Of a stretch of DNA of 64,000 bases, positions 15,977 to 25,040 are shown in pieces. Source of the stretch: Akkermansia muciniphila (lineage in GTDB: Bacteria; Verrucomicrobiota; Verrucomicrobiia; Verrucomicrobiales; Akkermansiaceae); assembly GCA_945890645.1 (NCBI GenBank), contig CAMDCV010000005.1, positions 62,001 through 126,000 of the forward strand, in the 5' to 3' direction. The position numbers and the translations under genes are program-made. Under the pieces are notes generated by a model. It searched no databases. It was not told the origin of the DNA and saw nothing but the letters and a program-made list of their open reading frames with translations. Each line of letters begins with the position of its first letter. The first letter of the stretch is position 1.

Positions 15977-17626
15977 TCACTTCTCCGCCCGCGGTGCAAA
16001 TCTTTTCAGGAATGGTATCCGACGCAGAACTAGCCCCATGCAATCGCGCATTTCCCGAACACCCAACACGTAGCATAAGAAAAAATACACCATCGCCACT
16101 ATCGCGATCACCACTCCCAGAATCGCCAAGCGCCCCAGGAATGGCCACGAAGTGATTGCTTGTAAAATATACCGATTGGCAACCCAGCAAAGCTCGCCCA
16201 TGACAAATGCCGCAACCGCACAACGCCAAAACGTATTGCCCAGCGAGGCAAATGAAAGACCGCCCACCAATCGATGCAACATGACATAAAGCATCGTGAA
16301 GTTCACGACGGCCAACACGCTCGTCGTCAAAGCAAGCGACTCATGCCCCCAATGCAGCACTTTGACAAAATACCAGTTGAGACAAAAATTCAATGCCATG
16401 GCGATAAAGCTGATCACCATCGGCACCCATCGCTTATCGATCGCATAAAACGCTGGCTGCACGATTTTTATCCAACTATAAAACAACAAGCCGTAGCCGT
16501 AACATTGCAGTGCACCTGAGATCATCACGGTGCTTTGATGATCCAAGTCACCGCCTTTGAAGATCATCGCTACCAACGGCGTGGCTAAAAGAGTGAGCCC
16601 GACCGCGCAGGGCAGCACGAGGATCGTCACAAGATTAATCCCCCGAGAAAGAGTTGGCGAAAACTCTTTGCTGATGCCACCCACCGCCGCACGCGACAAT
16701 GCAGGCAAAGTCACCGTCGCCACCGCCACACCAAACATCCCAATCGGCAATTGCATCAAACGAAACGCATAGTTCAGCGCCGAAACACCACCTTCGCCAG
16801 TGCTGGTCGCAAACATCGCATTCACCATCACGTTCACTTGCACCGCACTTGCCGCGATCATCGCCGGCCCCATCAAGCTGAGGATTTTTTTTACCCCGGT
16901 ATCGCTCCACAGAGAATCCCAGCGAGGTCGAAATCCCACTCGCCACAGAGAAGGAAATTGCACCACCAACTGACCAAGGCCACCGATCAAAACGCCGCCG
17001 CTGATACCGATCAAACTTTTCTCACCCCACTGCGGATCGAGCCAATAGCCCAAAGCTCCGCCGCCGATGATGCAACCGAGATTGAAAAAACACGAGGCCA
17101 GTGCAGGCATGCCAAAAATTTGTTTGGCATTCAGCATTCCCATCACCAGGGCTGATAAACTCACCAACAAAATGAACGGATACATGATCCGCGCCAGCCG
17201 CACGATCAGATCGCGCTCGTTCTGCCCGAACGATTGATCAGCAAAAGATAAAATCAAATCGACAATCCAGGGAGCCAGCAACACTCCCAATATCGTCACG
17301 CCACTCATGAACACGACCGCCAGCGATAAAACACGGTTCGCCAGCGTCCATGCCGAAACCTCTCCCTGTTCTTTTAATCGCTTGGAAAATGTTGTTACGA
17401 ATGCCTGCGACAAAGCACCTTCGGCAAACAGGTCGCGCAGCAGGTTTGGAATCTTAAAGGCCAGATTGAAGCAGTCCGCTAACAAACTCGTGCCATACAA
17501 ACGCACCATGAAAATATCGCGGATCAAACCAAGAATCCGACTCAGCATCACAGCGATGCCAATTTTCCCCGTGGCCTTCGCGGCCTTGCGGTTCTCATCG
17601 GCGGCACTGACGTTCTCTTCGGCCAT
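15977..17626 (-). CDS. murJ: Lipid II flippase MurJ
   Basis: MurJ moves lipid II across the inner membrane for peptidoglycan synthesis. The 549-residue product begins with the classic N-terminal block (MLSRILGLIRDIFMVRLYG, then ADCFNLAFKIPNLLRDLFAEGALSQAFV). It carries about fourteen hydrophobic segments in the MOP-superfamily arrangement. It lies between the polyprenyl diphosphate synthase (16-bp gap) and queD. The pairing with a polyprenyl synthase makes sense because lipid II is carried on undecaprenyl phosphate. The short charged C-terminal end is ordinary. Confidence 0.93.
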   Translation of the reverse strand: MAEENVSAADENRKAAKATGKIGIAVMLSRILGLIRDIFMVRLYGTSLLADCFNLAFKIPNLLRDLFAEGALSQAFVTTFSKRLKEQGEVSAWTLANRVLSLAVVFMSGVTILGVLLAPWIVDLILSFADQSFGQNERDLIVRLARIMYPFILLVSLSALVMGMLNAKQIFGMPALASCFFNLGCIIGGGALGYWLDPQWGEKSLIGISGGVLIGGLGQLVVQFPSLWRVGFRPRWDSLWSDTGVKKILSLMGPAMIAASAVQVNVMVNAMFATSTGEGGVSALNYAFRLMQLPIGMFGVAVATVTLPALSRAAVGGISKEFSPTLSRGINLVTILVLPCAVGLTLLATPLVAMIFKGGDLDHQSTVMISGALQCYGYGLLFYSWIKIVQPAFYAIDKRWVPMVISFIAMALNFCLNWYFVKVLHWGHESLALTTSVLAVVNFTMLYVMLHRLVGGLSFASLGNTFWRCAVAAFVMGELCWVANRYILQAITSWPFLGRLAILGVVIAIVAMVYFFLCYVLGVREMRDCMGLVLRRIPFLKRFAPRAEK

Positions 17627-17642
17627 GTGGTAGGTCGCTTAC

Positions 17643-18650
17643 TTAGCGACGGCATTTTTCCAGCAACGAGCCGAGGAAGCGGGCGATCTGATGCAAAGCC
17701 ATCGAGCTTTCATTGTCAGGCAACACTGAAAGATCCTCGTGACATTTTCCTAACAAATCCTTCGCGGTATCGATGGCACTCTCGACAGCACCTTCATATT
17801 CGGCAATGCCCACCAATACAGGCAGATCAAGCGGTTGCTGATTGATGATTCGTGCGGTCAGCTTCATGCGCTGGGAATCGCTGGCCGACTCTAACAAATT
17901 AAGAATCGGCAAGGTAAGTTTTCCTTTCTCCAAATCGGTGCGCAGGGTCTTGCCCACAGTCTCTTCCACCCCGACAAGGTCGAGGCAGTCATCGTAAATT
18001 TGGTAAACGGCACCAAGACGCAGTCCGTAATCATACATGCGCTTCTCTACGTCCTCGTTGGCACCGGAAAGCTTCGCCGCCAAACTAGCAGCCGCAGCAA
18101 ACAAGGCCCCGGTTTTCATTTCCATGATCTGGAAATATTCTTCTTTGGTGAGGGTGAGATCAAAGCGTCGCTGCGTCTGCATGATCTCGCCCTGACACAC
18201 TTCCCGAGCGGCGTAACCCACTTTGCGGCAGATATCAATCGAATCAAAATCGGTCGCTAACGAGAGTGCATGAGAAAACAACGCATCTCCTAATAAAACA
18301 GAAAGCCCGTTACCCCACTTCGCATTCGCCGTCGGCACCATGCGTCGAGTACTGGCACCATCGATGATGTCATCGTGCACCAAGGTCGCCATGTGAATCA
18401 GTTCCAAGATCACGCCAATTTTTCGATGATCTTCATTCGCTTCCCCCAGCGCCCCACCCGTCAACACCGCTAAAGCTGGACGAATGCGTTTTCCGGAAGT
18501 GTTGCAAACATAGGATACGTAGGGCTCGACCATGGGATCGAACGCGCGAACTTGCTCGCGAATCGCAACCTCAACCAATTCAAGGTGGGGTCGCACGAGT
18601 TCGAAGGGAAAAGAGTCGCTGTGTCCCGGTTGCTTGGTTATCGCTGGCAT
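17643..18650 (-). CDS. Polyprenyl diphosphate synthase (IspB/IspA-type)
   Basis: This is a trans-prenyl diphosphate synthase that extends farnesyl or geranyl diphosphate with isopentenyl diphosphate. The 335-residue protein has SGKRIRPALAVLTG, the first aspartate-rich motif LVHDDIIDGASTRR, the GDALFSHAL motif and the second aspartate-rich motif YQIYDDCLDLVG. Features suggest a long-chain product such as the quinone side chain (IspB type), but chain length cannot be fixed from sequence by eye. The start at 18650 was chosen because the longer frame to 18893 would run antisense into the next gene and adds residues foreign to the family. Confidence 0.88.
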   Translation of the reverse strand: MPAITKQPGHSDSFPFELVRPHLELVEVAIREQVRAFDPMVEPYVSYVCNTSGKRIRPALAVLTGGALGEANEDHRKIGVILELIHMATLVHDDIIDGASTRRMVPTANAKWGNGLSVLLGDALFSHALSLATDFDSIDICRKVGYAAREVCQGEIMQTQRRFDLTLTKEEYFQIMEMKTGALFAAAASLAAKLSGANEDVEKRMYDYGLRLGAVYQIYDDCLDLVGVEETVGKTLRTDLEKGKLTLPILNLLESASDSQRMKLTARIINQQPLDLPVLVGIAEYEGAVESAIDTAKDLLGKCHEDLSVLPDNESSMALHQIARFLGSLLEKCRR

Positions 18651-18771
18651 GTCGTCGTGAAGCTTGTGAAATATTTCACAAACTGTCTCGCTTTGCAAGT
18701 AAGACCTTCGAATTGAGAAATAAGCCCCCCTTTCCCTGCAATATCGCACTGAAGCACCGCGTAGCCATGAA

Positions 18772-19455
18772 ATGACCATCCAAAAAATCATTCCTTCAGC
18801 CATCGCCGTACTTTTTACGTTCACCGCTATTGCACAGTCGGAATCGAAAAGCACACCCATTTTCGATGGAAAAACGCTGACTGGCTGGTACACCTATCTG
18901 AAAGATGAGGGCAAAAACAAGGACAGTACTGGCGTCTTTACCATTGTCGATGGCGCCATCCGCATCAGTAGTACAAAGATGGGGTATATTTCTACGGAAA
19001 AGGAATACTCCAACTACGCCTTCAGTTTCTCGTATCGATGGGCCGACACCACCAACACCGAGGTCACTCGCAATTCCGGTTTGATCTATCACGCCATTGG
19101 CGAAGATCGCATGTGGTGCAATGGCATGGAATTGCAAATGCAGCAAGGCGATGCCGGCGATCTTTGGCTCATCCCAGGCGCGGATGCCAACGCCGAAATC
19201 AAAGTCAAAGACGAACCATTCGGTGGTGTTAAGAAAGGCACTCGCATTGCCAAATGGGAAGCGAGTGAAAAACCGTTAGGCGAATGGAATGATGTGATCC
19301 TCATCTGTCGTGGCAATGAATTCGAGCACTGGGTCAACGGCAAAAAAGTATTAGCAGGCGTCACAATCAAACGAGTAGCAGGCAAAATTCAAATCCAAGC
19401 CGAAGGCCACGAAGTCTGGATCCGCAATATGAAAATCGAAGAACGCACTCCCTGA
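18772..19455 (+). CDS. Secreted DUF1080 (3-keto-disaccharide hydrolase-like) protein
   Basis: A signal peptide (about residues 1-22, ending FTAIAQS) is followed by a single concanavalin-like beta-sandwich of the DUF1080 family. Typical motifs are PIFDGKTLTGWYTY, the IVDGAIRIS strand, NSGLIYHA and EWNDVILICRGNEFEHWVNGK near the C-terminus. The family includes hydrolases acting on 3-keto sugars and many uncharacterised secreted proteins that are abundant in Planctomycetes and Verrucomicrobia. The 227-residue length is normal. It is divergent from the polyprenyl synthase and 85 bp upstream of ruvA. Substrate unknown. Confidence 0.83.
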   Translation: MTIQKIIPSAIAVLFTFTAIAQSESKSTPIFDGKTLTGWYTYLKDEGKNKDSTGVFTIVDGAIRISSTKMGYISTEKEYSNYAFSFSYRWADTTNTEVTRNSGLIYHAIGEDRMWCNGMELQMQQGDAGDLWLIPGADANAEIKVKDEPFGGVKKGTRIAKWEASEKPLGEWNDVILICRGNEFEHWVNGKKVLAGVTIKRVAGKIQIQAEGHEVWIRNMKIEERTP

Positions 19456-19540
19456 ATCAGGCTGACTTCTTCACTCAAGTGGAGAAGGACACCAGCCTAA
19501 ATCATTGACGAATTGTTCTTCGTGTGGAAGCTTGGCGCAG

Positions 19541-20134
19541 ATGATTGCTCGCATACGTGGAAAGGTTTGGGAGGCATACCCCAATCGATTGATTCTGGAT
19601 GTGCAAGGGGTAGGATATGAAGTTCATGTGCCGCTGAGCACCTTCGACCACCTCCACCCGACCGAAGGCGCAACAGTGGAAATGCGCACCTACCTCCACA
19701 TTCGCGAAGCAGCGCATACGCTGTATGGTTTTGCCACCGAAGAGGAACGCGATGTTTTTTTGCTGCTGATCGACCGCGTCAGCGGCATCGGTCCGGCCAC
19801 GGCGATGTCAGTGCTGAGTGGATTATCGGTCGCTCGTTTTAAGGAAGCCGTGGTCAAGGCCGATGTCGTGGAACTCTCTCGCATCAAAGGCCTTGGGAAA
19901 AAGACTGCCGAACGCATCGTCCTAGAACTCAAGGACAAGGTCGGCGTCACAGAAACTTGGGAATCAGCGGCCGGTGGTGGTATTAGTAATACAGCAGCCG
20001 ATGCCGAACTCGCATTGATCGCCCTCGGCTACAAGCAAGTCGATGCCCGCAAGGCCGTGAAAAAAGTGCTCGAAACCGAGACCAATGCCACCGTGGAAGA
20101 AATGATACGCGGCGCACTGCGACTAATGTCATGA
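19541..20134 (+). CDS. ruvA: Holliday junction branch migration protein RuvA
   Basis: RuvA binds Holliday junctions and loads the RuvB motor. The 197-residue product starts MIARIRGKV and shows the OB-fold segment GVGYEVHVPLSTF, the helix-hairpin-helix motifs VSGIGPATAMSVLSG and IKGLGKKTAERIVLELKDK, and the C-terminal domain III ALIALGYKQVDARKAVKKV that contacts RuvB. The start at 19541 matches the invariant family N-terminus; the frame is open further upstream to 19505 but those residues are foreign. ruvB and ruvC are not adjacent. It overlaps the next, unrecognised gene by ATGA. Confidence 0.94.
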   Translation: MIARIRGKVWEAYPNRLILDVQGVGYEVHVPLSTFDHLHPTEGATVEMRTYLHIREAAHTLYGFATEEERDVFLLLIDRVSGIGPATAMSVLSGLSVARFKEAVVKADVVELSRIKGLGKKTAERIVLELKDKVGVTETWESAAGGGISNTAADAELALIALGYKQVDARKAVKKVLETETNATVEEMIRGALRLMS

Positions 20135-21411
20135 ACGCAGCGCCGCAACTCACACTAGATGCCATCCGCGAGGCAATGCCCGCCAAGGGCTTGTTCGCGG
20201 CGGGTACGTGGCGATGGTCACCCCAGCCCTTGGTATTGTCAAAAGCTCAAATCCGCGAATTAGAGGGGCTCGGCCATGTATTAGCGAGTTTTCAGCGCGC
20301 CAGCGACGCCATTTATCGCCGCAGTGCCAAGGGTAAAATCCCGTCATGGATTGCCGAAAGCCTCGATCGCGGCAAACCGGAATGGTTGGTGGACGCGCAA
20401 CGACGCAGCGATGCAGCAGAACAATTTCCACGAGTCATCCGCCCGGACCTTTTGATTACCGAAAATGGTTTTGCACTCACGGAGATCGACAGTGTTCCTG
20501 GTGGGATTGGTGTGACGGCTTGGCTATCGGCACAGTATGAAGCTGCGGGATTTTCCGTGCTAGGAGGCGGTCGTGGCATGCTCGATGGATTCGCGGCCCT
20601 GCTACCGGCTGGGGGTGCTGTTCTCCTCTCTGAAGAATCCGCCGACTACCGACCCGAAATGGAATGGCTTTTGGAACAACTGGGTGAAGGTCGCGACATC
20701 AAGTCTGCCGAATTGCTCCAAGCCGATGATACCCGCGACTTCTATCGATTTTTTGAATGCTTCGACTGGCAAAACATCCCGGCCCTGCCTGCATTTGCCG
20801 CGCGCGGTGGCAAACTCCAAGCCCCTCTTAAGCCGCACTTAGAAGAGAAGCTTTGGCTTTCCCTTTTCCACTTGCCGGGACTCAGAAAACTCTGGCAAAA
20901 AGAACTGCGCGGCGCTCATCTAGATCGTCTTAAACAAATTATACCGACCAGTTGGTTTATTCGTGATGTTTCTTTACCTCCCGATGCCGTGTTACCAGGT
21001 CTCCATGCATCTTCGTGGCAAGAGGTCATGGAATTCAGCCAAAAGGAGCGCCGTTTGGTCGTAAAAATTTCCGGTTTCGATCCCACCGCATGGGGCTCCC
21101 GAGGGGTATTCATCGGCCACGATTTACCCGCCCAAGAGTGGCGCGATTGCTTGCAACGTGCGCTCGCTGACACGGAGCATGCCTGGGTGATGCAGGAATT
21201 TCACGAAAGTTCTATCATCGAACATCCGATCTACCAGGCCGATGGGTCCGTCGCCATGGAACGTGGTCGAGTGCGACTGTGTCCGTATTTTTTCACCGAT
21301 GAAACGGGCTACACCCGCCTGCATGGCTGCCTTGCCACGATCGTGCCGATTGATAAAAAGAAAATACACGGCATGAGCGACGGCGTCTTGACGGTCGTCA
21401 CCAGCGAGTGA
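20131..21411 (+). CDS. Unrecognised protein with ATP-grasp-like features
   Basis: I do not recognise a named family. The 426-residue soluble protein has features reminiscent of ATP-grasp or glutathionylspermidine-synthase-like enzymes: a central RPDLLITENGFALTEIDSVP segment followed by GGIG, and a C-terminal VVKISG ... WGSRGVFIG segment like a nucleotide-binding lysine and glycine loop. HAWVMQEFHES follows, resembling the VxQEF pattern of such folds. There is no signal peptide or membrane helix. It starts within the ruvA stop (ATGA), so it is translationally coupled to a DNA-repair gene, although a functional link is not shown. The ATP-grasp assignment is tentative. Confidence 0.6.
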   Translation: MNAAPQLTLDAIREAMPAKGLFAAGTWRWSPQPLVLSKAQIRELEGLGHVLASFQRASDAIYRRSAKGKIPSWIAESLDRGKPEWLVDAQRRSDAAEQFPRVIRPDLLITENGFALTEIDSVPGGIGVTAWLSAQYEAAGFSVLGGGRGMLDGFAALLPAGGAVLLSEESADYRPEMEWLLEQLGEGRDIKSAELLQADDTRDFYRFFECFDWQNIPALPAFAARGGKLQAPLKPHLEEKLWLSLFHLPGLRKLWQKELRGAHLDRLKQIIPTSWFIRDVSLPPDAVLPGLHASSWQEVMEFSQKERRLVVKISGFDPTAWGSRGVFIGHDLPAQEWRDCLQRALADTEHAWVMQEFHESSIIEHPIYQADGSVAMERGRVRLCPYFFTDETGYTRLHGCLATIVPIDKKKIHGMSDGVLTVVTSE

Positions 21412-21418
21412 ACTAGGA

Positions 21419-22288
21419 TCAACCCAACTGACGCGCCGCCTGCAAGGTGTTTTTCATCAGCATGGCGATCGTCATGGGACCAACACCACCAGGCACTGGC
21501 GTGATGGCTTTGCATTTCGGCGCGACTTCTTCAAAGGCGACATCACCGGTCAAACGAAAACCCGATTTCTTGCTAGCATCGGGCACGCGATTGATGCCTA
21601 CATCAATGACCACTGCGCCGTCCCTTACCCAATCAGCCTTAACCATTTCAGGTCGTCCTACTGCGGCGATGAGAATATCGGACTGACGGCAGAGTGCGGG
21701 CAAATCGCGCGAACGCGAGTGGGCGACAGTGACGGTAGCATTGGCGTTTTTAGACATCAATAGCAACGCCATTGGCTTGCCAACGATCATACTGCGACCA
21801 AGCACAACTACCTTCGCGCCGTTGGTATCAATCCCCGCCGCGGCGAGCAATCGCATCGAACCGGCAGGCGTGCAGGGCACAAAACCAGTCGGATCTTCAA
21901 GCACCAGCTTGGCGACGTTTTCGGGGTGGAAGCCATCGACATCCTTGCGCGGATCAATGGCGCGAATGATTTCGTCTTCGTGAATGTGAGGCGGTGGTGG
22001 GCTTTGCACCAGTATGCCGTGTATGGCTGGGTCGGCGTTGAGTTGTCGAACTACTTCTAACAATTCCTCCTGCGTCGTCTCAGCGGGCAAGACGATTTTT
22101 TTTGAATGCATGCCAAGCTCAGCACAGGTTTTCACCTTCGAGCCGACATACACTTGCGATGCAGGATCTTCTCCCACCAGCACGACGGCGAGACCGGGCT
22201 GAATGCCTTTTTGGAGTAAATCTGCGATTTCTAATTGGCACTCCGCAAGGACTGCGGCAGCTACGGTTTTTCCGTCGATGAGTTGCAT
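21419..22288 (-). CDS. folD: Methylenetetrahydrofolate dehydrogenase / methenyltetrahydrofolate cyclohydrolase
   Basis: FolD interconverts 5,10-methylene- and 10-formyl-tetrahydrofolate. The 289-residue protein shows the substrate-binding region [14 protein letters not shown] with the catalytic Lys, [11 protein letters not shown] (usually VQLPLP), [14 protein letters not shown], the dinucleotide motif [14 protein letters not shown] and the C-terminal [11 protein letters not shown]. The SPPPP in place of the common LPLP is a mild oddity. It is the last gene of the minus-strand run, 9 bp after the DUF374 acyltransferase, and converges with the gene ending at 21411. Confidence 0.94.
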   Translation of the reverse strand: MQLIDGKTVAAAVLAECQLEIADLLQKGIQPGLAVVLVGEDPASQVYVGSKVKTCAELGMHSKKIVLPAETTQEELLEVVRQLNADPAIHGILVQSPPPPHIHEDEIIRAIDPRKDVDGFHPENVAKLVLEDPTGFVPCTPAGSMRLLAAAGIDTNGAKVVVLGRSMIVGKPMALLLMSKNANATVTVAHSRSRDLPALCRQSDILIAAVGRPEMVKADWVRDGAVVIDVGINRVPDASKKSGFRLTGDVAFEEVAPKCKAITPVPGGVGPMTIAMLMKNTLQAARQLG

Positions 22289-22297
22289 GGCGATGGT

Positions 22298-22975
22298 TTA
22301 GTGGATGGCGGGTGGCTGGGAAAGTTCTTTTTCTAAATTGAGCCGCAAGGCTTCCAATTCTTCTGTACTAAAATCGCGAGGGACGAAAAGCGGCGTGTCG
22401 ATGCACAAATAAATTTTCGAAAACGGCTTGGGTATTTCAAAGCTATCCCAAGTCTTCAATTTCCAAGACGAGACGCAAACAACGCGCAAGGGTAAAAGAG
22501 CACATCCAGTGAGCTGAGAGAGCTTAAGCGGACCTCCTTGTAGGACCCGCGCCGGACCGCGTGGACCATCGGGGGTGATGCAGATGTCACTTCCGGAATC
22601 CAATGTTTTTTTTAGTTCCCGCAGGGCGGTAGTGCCACGACGCGATGAGGAACCACGCACGGCGCTGATGCCATAAACCCGAAGCGTGTGCTCGATGATG
22701 GCACCATCCCTGCTGGCACTGGTAAGAGCAGACAAGCCATGCGGTCGAGGGCATTTTCGAAACCATGCAGCAATCGCCGGTATGATGTGACCATGCCAGA
22801 AAACCAAGATGACAGGTCCGTTGATTTTTTGAAAATACTCGTCGTTGCGAAACTCGATACGCAGGGTAAAACTCAACAAACGGATTAACCAGCCCGCAAT
22901 TGTCCCGAGGACTTTTTCCTTTTTCCCACCCTTAATGGCAGATTTTTTGTTAGATTGAGGAGCGACGGACGACAT
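22298..22975 (-). CDS. DUF374 lysophospholipid acyltransferase-like protein
   Basis: This encodes a 225-residue protein of the DUF374 family, related to lipid acyltransferases. Visible motifs are the FWHGHIIPAIAAWF histidine block, SALTSASRDGAIIEHTL, the glycine/arginine turn AVRGSSSRRGTTALRELKK and TPDGPRGPARVLQGG, which matches the family substrate-binding signature. One hydrophobic N-terminal segment may anchor it to the inner membrane, where it probably acylates a lipid A or phospholipid precursor; the donor and acceptor are not known. It lies 9 bp before folD and 104 bp after thiL. Confidence 0.82.
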   Translation of the reverse strand: MSSVAPQSNKKSAIKGGKKEKVLGTIAGWLIRLLSFTLRIEFRNDEYFQKINGPVILVFWHGHIIPAIAAWFRKCPRPHGLSALTSASRDGAIIEHTLRVYGISAVRGSSSRRGTTALRELKKTLDSGSDICITPDGPRGPARVLQGGPLKLSQLTGCALLPLRVVCVSSWKLKTWDSFEIPKPFSKIYLCIDTPLFVPRDFSTEELEALRLNLEKELSQPPAIH

Positions 22976-23079
22976 TCAAAGAGATCCTGTAGGTTATCAT
23001 GCAAAGACTAGTGATTCTTTTACGACACCGACAGCCTCACAAATGAGACAGGTTTTGGCAAGGATAGGTAACAGGTTTC

Positions 23080-23985
23080 TTACCTCTTGCGCGAAGGGAA
23101 ATGATCCCACCCACCACTCAGTTCCATGCTTTGCCCTGATGGCACGATACGTCCGATGCAAGTCAGTTTCGTAGCCGGGAAAAATTTTTGCCATTTCTTC
23201 ATCAAGCGTTTCGCATCAGCGGGCGCAACAGTGAAAAGGAGTTCGTAATCTTCACCATCTTGCAAAGCATGAGAGACCGTGCGACCAGGCGTTCGAGGAA
23301 TCTGATCAAGATCGATCACAAAACCTATCGAGGAAGCTTTCGCCAAACGCGGCAAGTCTTTTGCCAAGCCATCCGAAAGATCCATCATCGCGGTGGCAAA
23401 GTGTTGCTGCGCCAGCCACTGCCCCTCGGCGAGACGTGGTTCGATATCGAGATGACGACCCGCTAACGAGCCGCCGAGTTGGCCCGTTACAAAGATCAAA
23501 TCATCACAACGCGCCGTCGAACGCAGCAGAAGATGTTTCTTTTTTACAGTGCCTGTCGCTGCGATGGAAATGACTAAACCCGTCGCACTCTCGACTCGAG
23601 ATGTTTCCCCGCCTACCATCGTCGCGCCAAATTTCTGCAAGCAGTCTGCCATGCCTTGATACAAATCGACCAGCGAATTCACCGACGCTTCACTCGGAAT
23701 GCCCAGTGTCACAAGGAACCACTGCGGTGCCCCCCCCATCGCAGCGAAATCGCTGACGACACGCGCAATCGCTTTCCATCCGACGCGACGCATTTTTTCG
23801 TTAGAGAGGAAGTGCACCTCCTCTACGATGGCATCCGTTTTCAACAATTGCCATGTGGTCGTAGAAAAGGGTACAACAGCACAGTCGTCGCCTGGGCCCA
23901 CATTCAAAGAAAGAGGCGCAGGCGGCAATTGCGCCAAAAGCCGAGCGATCAGAGCATCCTCACCAATGTCGTTTATGCATTTCAT
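23080..23985 (-). CDS. thiL: Thiamine-monophosphate kinase
   Basis: ThiL phosphorylates thiamine monophosphate to the active diphosphate. The 301-residue product has the N-terminal GEDALIARL, the VGPGDDCAVV metal-binding aspartates, KTDAIVEEVHF, a GGETSR block and MMDLSDGLAKDLPRLA. All are typical of the PurM-like fold. The start overlaps the stop of the CPBP protease gene (ATGA on the minus strand), so the two are coupled. The length is slightly short of the E. coli enzyme but all recognised motifs are present. Confidence 0.9.
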   Translation of the reverse strand: MKCINDIGEDALIARLLAQLPPAPLSLNVGPGDDCAVVPFSTTTWQLLKTDAIVEEVHFLSNEKMRRVGWKAIARVVSDFAAMGGAPQWFLVTLGIPSEASVNSLVDLYQGMADCLQKFGATMVGGETSRVESATGLVISIAATGTVKKKHLLLRSTARCDDLIFVTGQLGGSLAGRHLDIEPRLAEGQWLAQQHFATAMMDLSDGLAKDLPRLAKASSIGFVIDLDQIPRTPGRTVSHALQDGEDYELLFTVAPADAKRLMKKWQKFFPATKLTCIGRIVPSGQSMELSGGWDHFPSRKR

Positions 23986-24920
23986 GGCATTGTTTCGGGG
24001 AGCGTGAACAAACCAGCACGCATCGCGAGCTGCAGCGAGACAGTAGCAGTATTGAAAAAGAAATGAATGCTAATCGCCGCCCACAAAGATCCCGTCCATT
24101 CATAGGCGCATGCCATGAGGATGCCTAACAAAAAAAGTGGCAACATCAATGGCACATTGCCATGACCAGCGGCAAAGATCAGCGATGTGGCGATAATCGC
24201 GGTTGATCGACCAGCAAAATGTTTAGCAACCGGATACAGGTAGCCACGAAAAATCACCTCTTCCGCAATCGGTGCCACGATCGCAGCAGAAAAGGCCATC
24301 AACGATACAGTCAGCGCGTCATTGCCCTCGCGCAATAATTTGACAGCGTCTTGCATGCTGTCGTTCCCGACAAGATTTTCCGCCCATGCGATGTATCCGT
24401 ATTGCTGTAGCATCCCCATGATAATCCACATCACGATCACGGCCGCAGGGCCGATGCAGAAAAAAAGCGGCCATTGCCGCCAGCGCAATCCTAGCCATAC
24501 GACAGGCTTGACGCGCCACCAGACAATGATCGTAACAACCGCGACAAGAAACGCAAAAACCACAATATTTGCGACCAACGCCGAGGAAGTTAATGGTGGC
24601 GTGCTCCCCTCTTTTTGTGCGGCCGCTTGCGACAGCGCGAAAAAGAGAAATATCGTGCTCATCAGGAGCAATCCTAGTACATCGACTCGATGACACCACC
24701 AAGTAGCGACCTTGCCCACAGGAAGCGATGGCGGCAACAATCCCATCGGCTGTTCCGGGTCATTTTCCACGATCGGCACAACACTTTTCGCTCGACTGAA
24801 GTATTTTACGACCGAGCCAATCAACAACAACAAAAATGCCAGGGCAAAACTGGCGGCGAGCAAAGTGGAAGCGATGTCGTTCGATGAAGCAGACGATTCA
24901 GGCACGGCACATGCTAGCAA
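23982..24920 (-). CDS. CPBP family intramembrane glutamic endopeptidase
   Basis: This multi-pass membrane protein of 312 residues has the CPBP (Abi) protease motifs: EEVIFRGYLYP (the paired glutamates and arginine), a FAAGHGN motif with the second conserved histidine, and a C-terminal SIHFFFNTATV motif with the third. Around eight hydrophobic segments surround them. The family includes Rce1-like proteases and bacteriocin-immunity proteins; the substrate here cannot be named. It heads the minus-strand run CPBP-thiL-DUF374-folD, and the 120-bp gap to the divergent kinase gene must hold its promoter. Confidence 0.87.
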   Translation of the reverse strand: MLACAVPESSASSNDIASTLLAASFALAFLLLLIGSVVKYFSRAKSVVPIVENDPEQPMGLLPPSLPVGKVATWWCHRVDVLGLLLMSTIFLFFALSQAAAQKEGSTPPLTSSALVANIVVFAFLVAVVTIIVWWRVKPVVWLGLRWRQWPLFFCIGPAAVIVMWIIMGMLQQYGYIAWAENLVGNDSMQDAVKLLREGNDALTVSLMAFSAAIVAPIAEEVIFRGYLYPVAKHFAGRSTAIIATSLIFAAGHGNVPLMLPLFLLGILMACAYEWTGSLWAAISIHFFFNTATVSLQLAMRAGLFTLPETMP

Positions 24921-25040
24921 GGGCGCACAAGGACGCCAACAGATTTTATCTTTGCTTACTTTTTTCCGAGTTTCGCTTGATTTTCGTTAATATTTGGAAA
25001 GAATGTCTGTGGTTTAATCATCACGAACTCCCTCTACACT

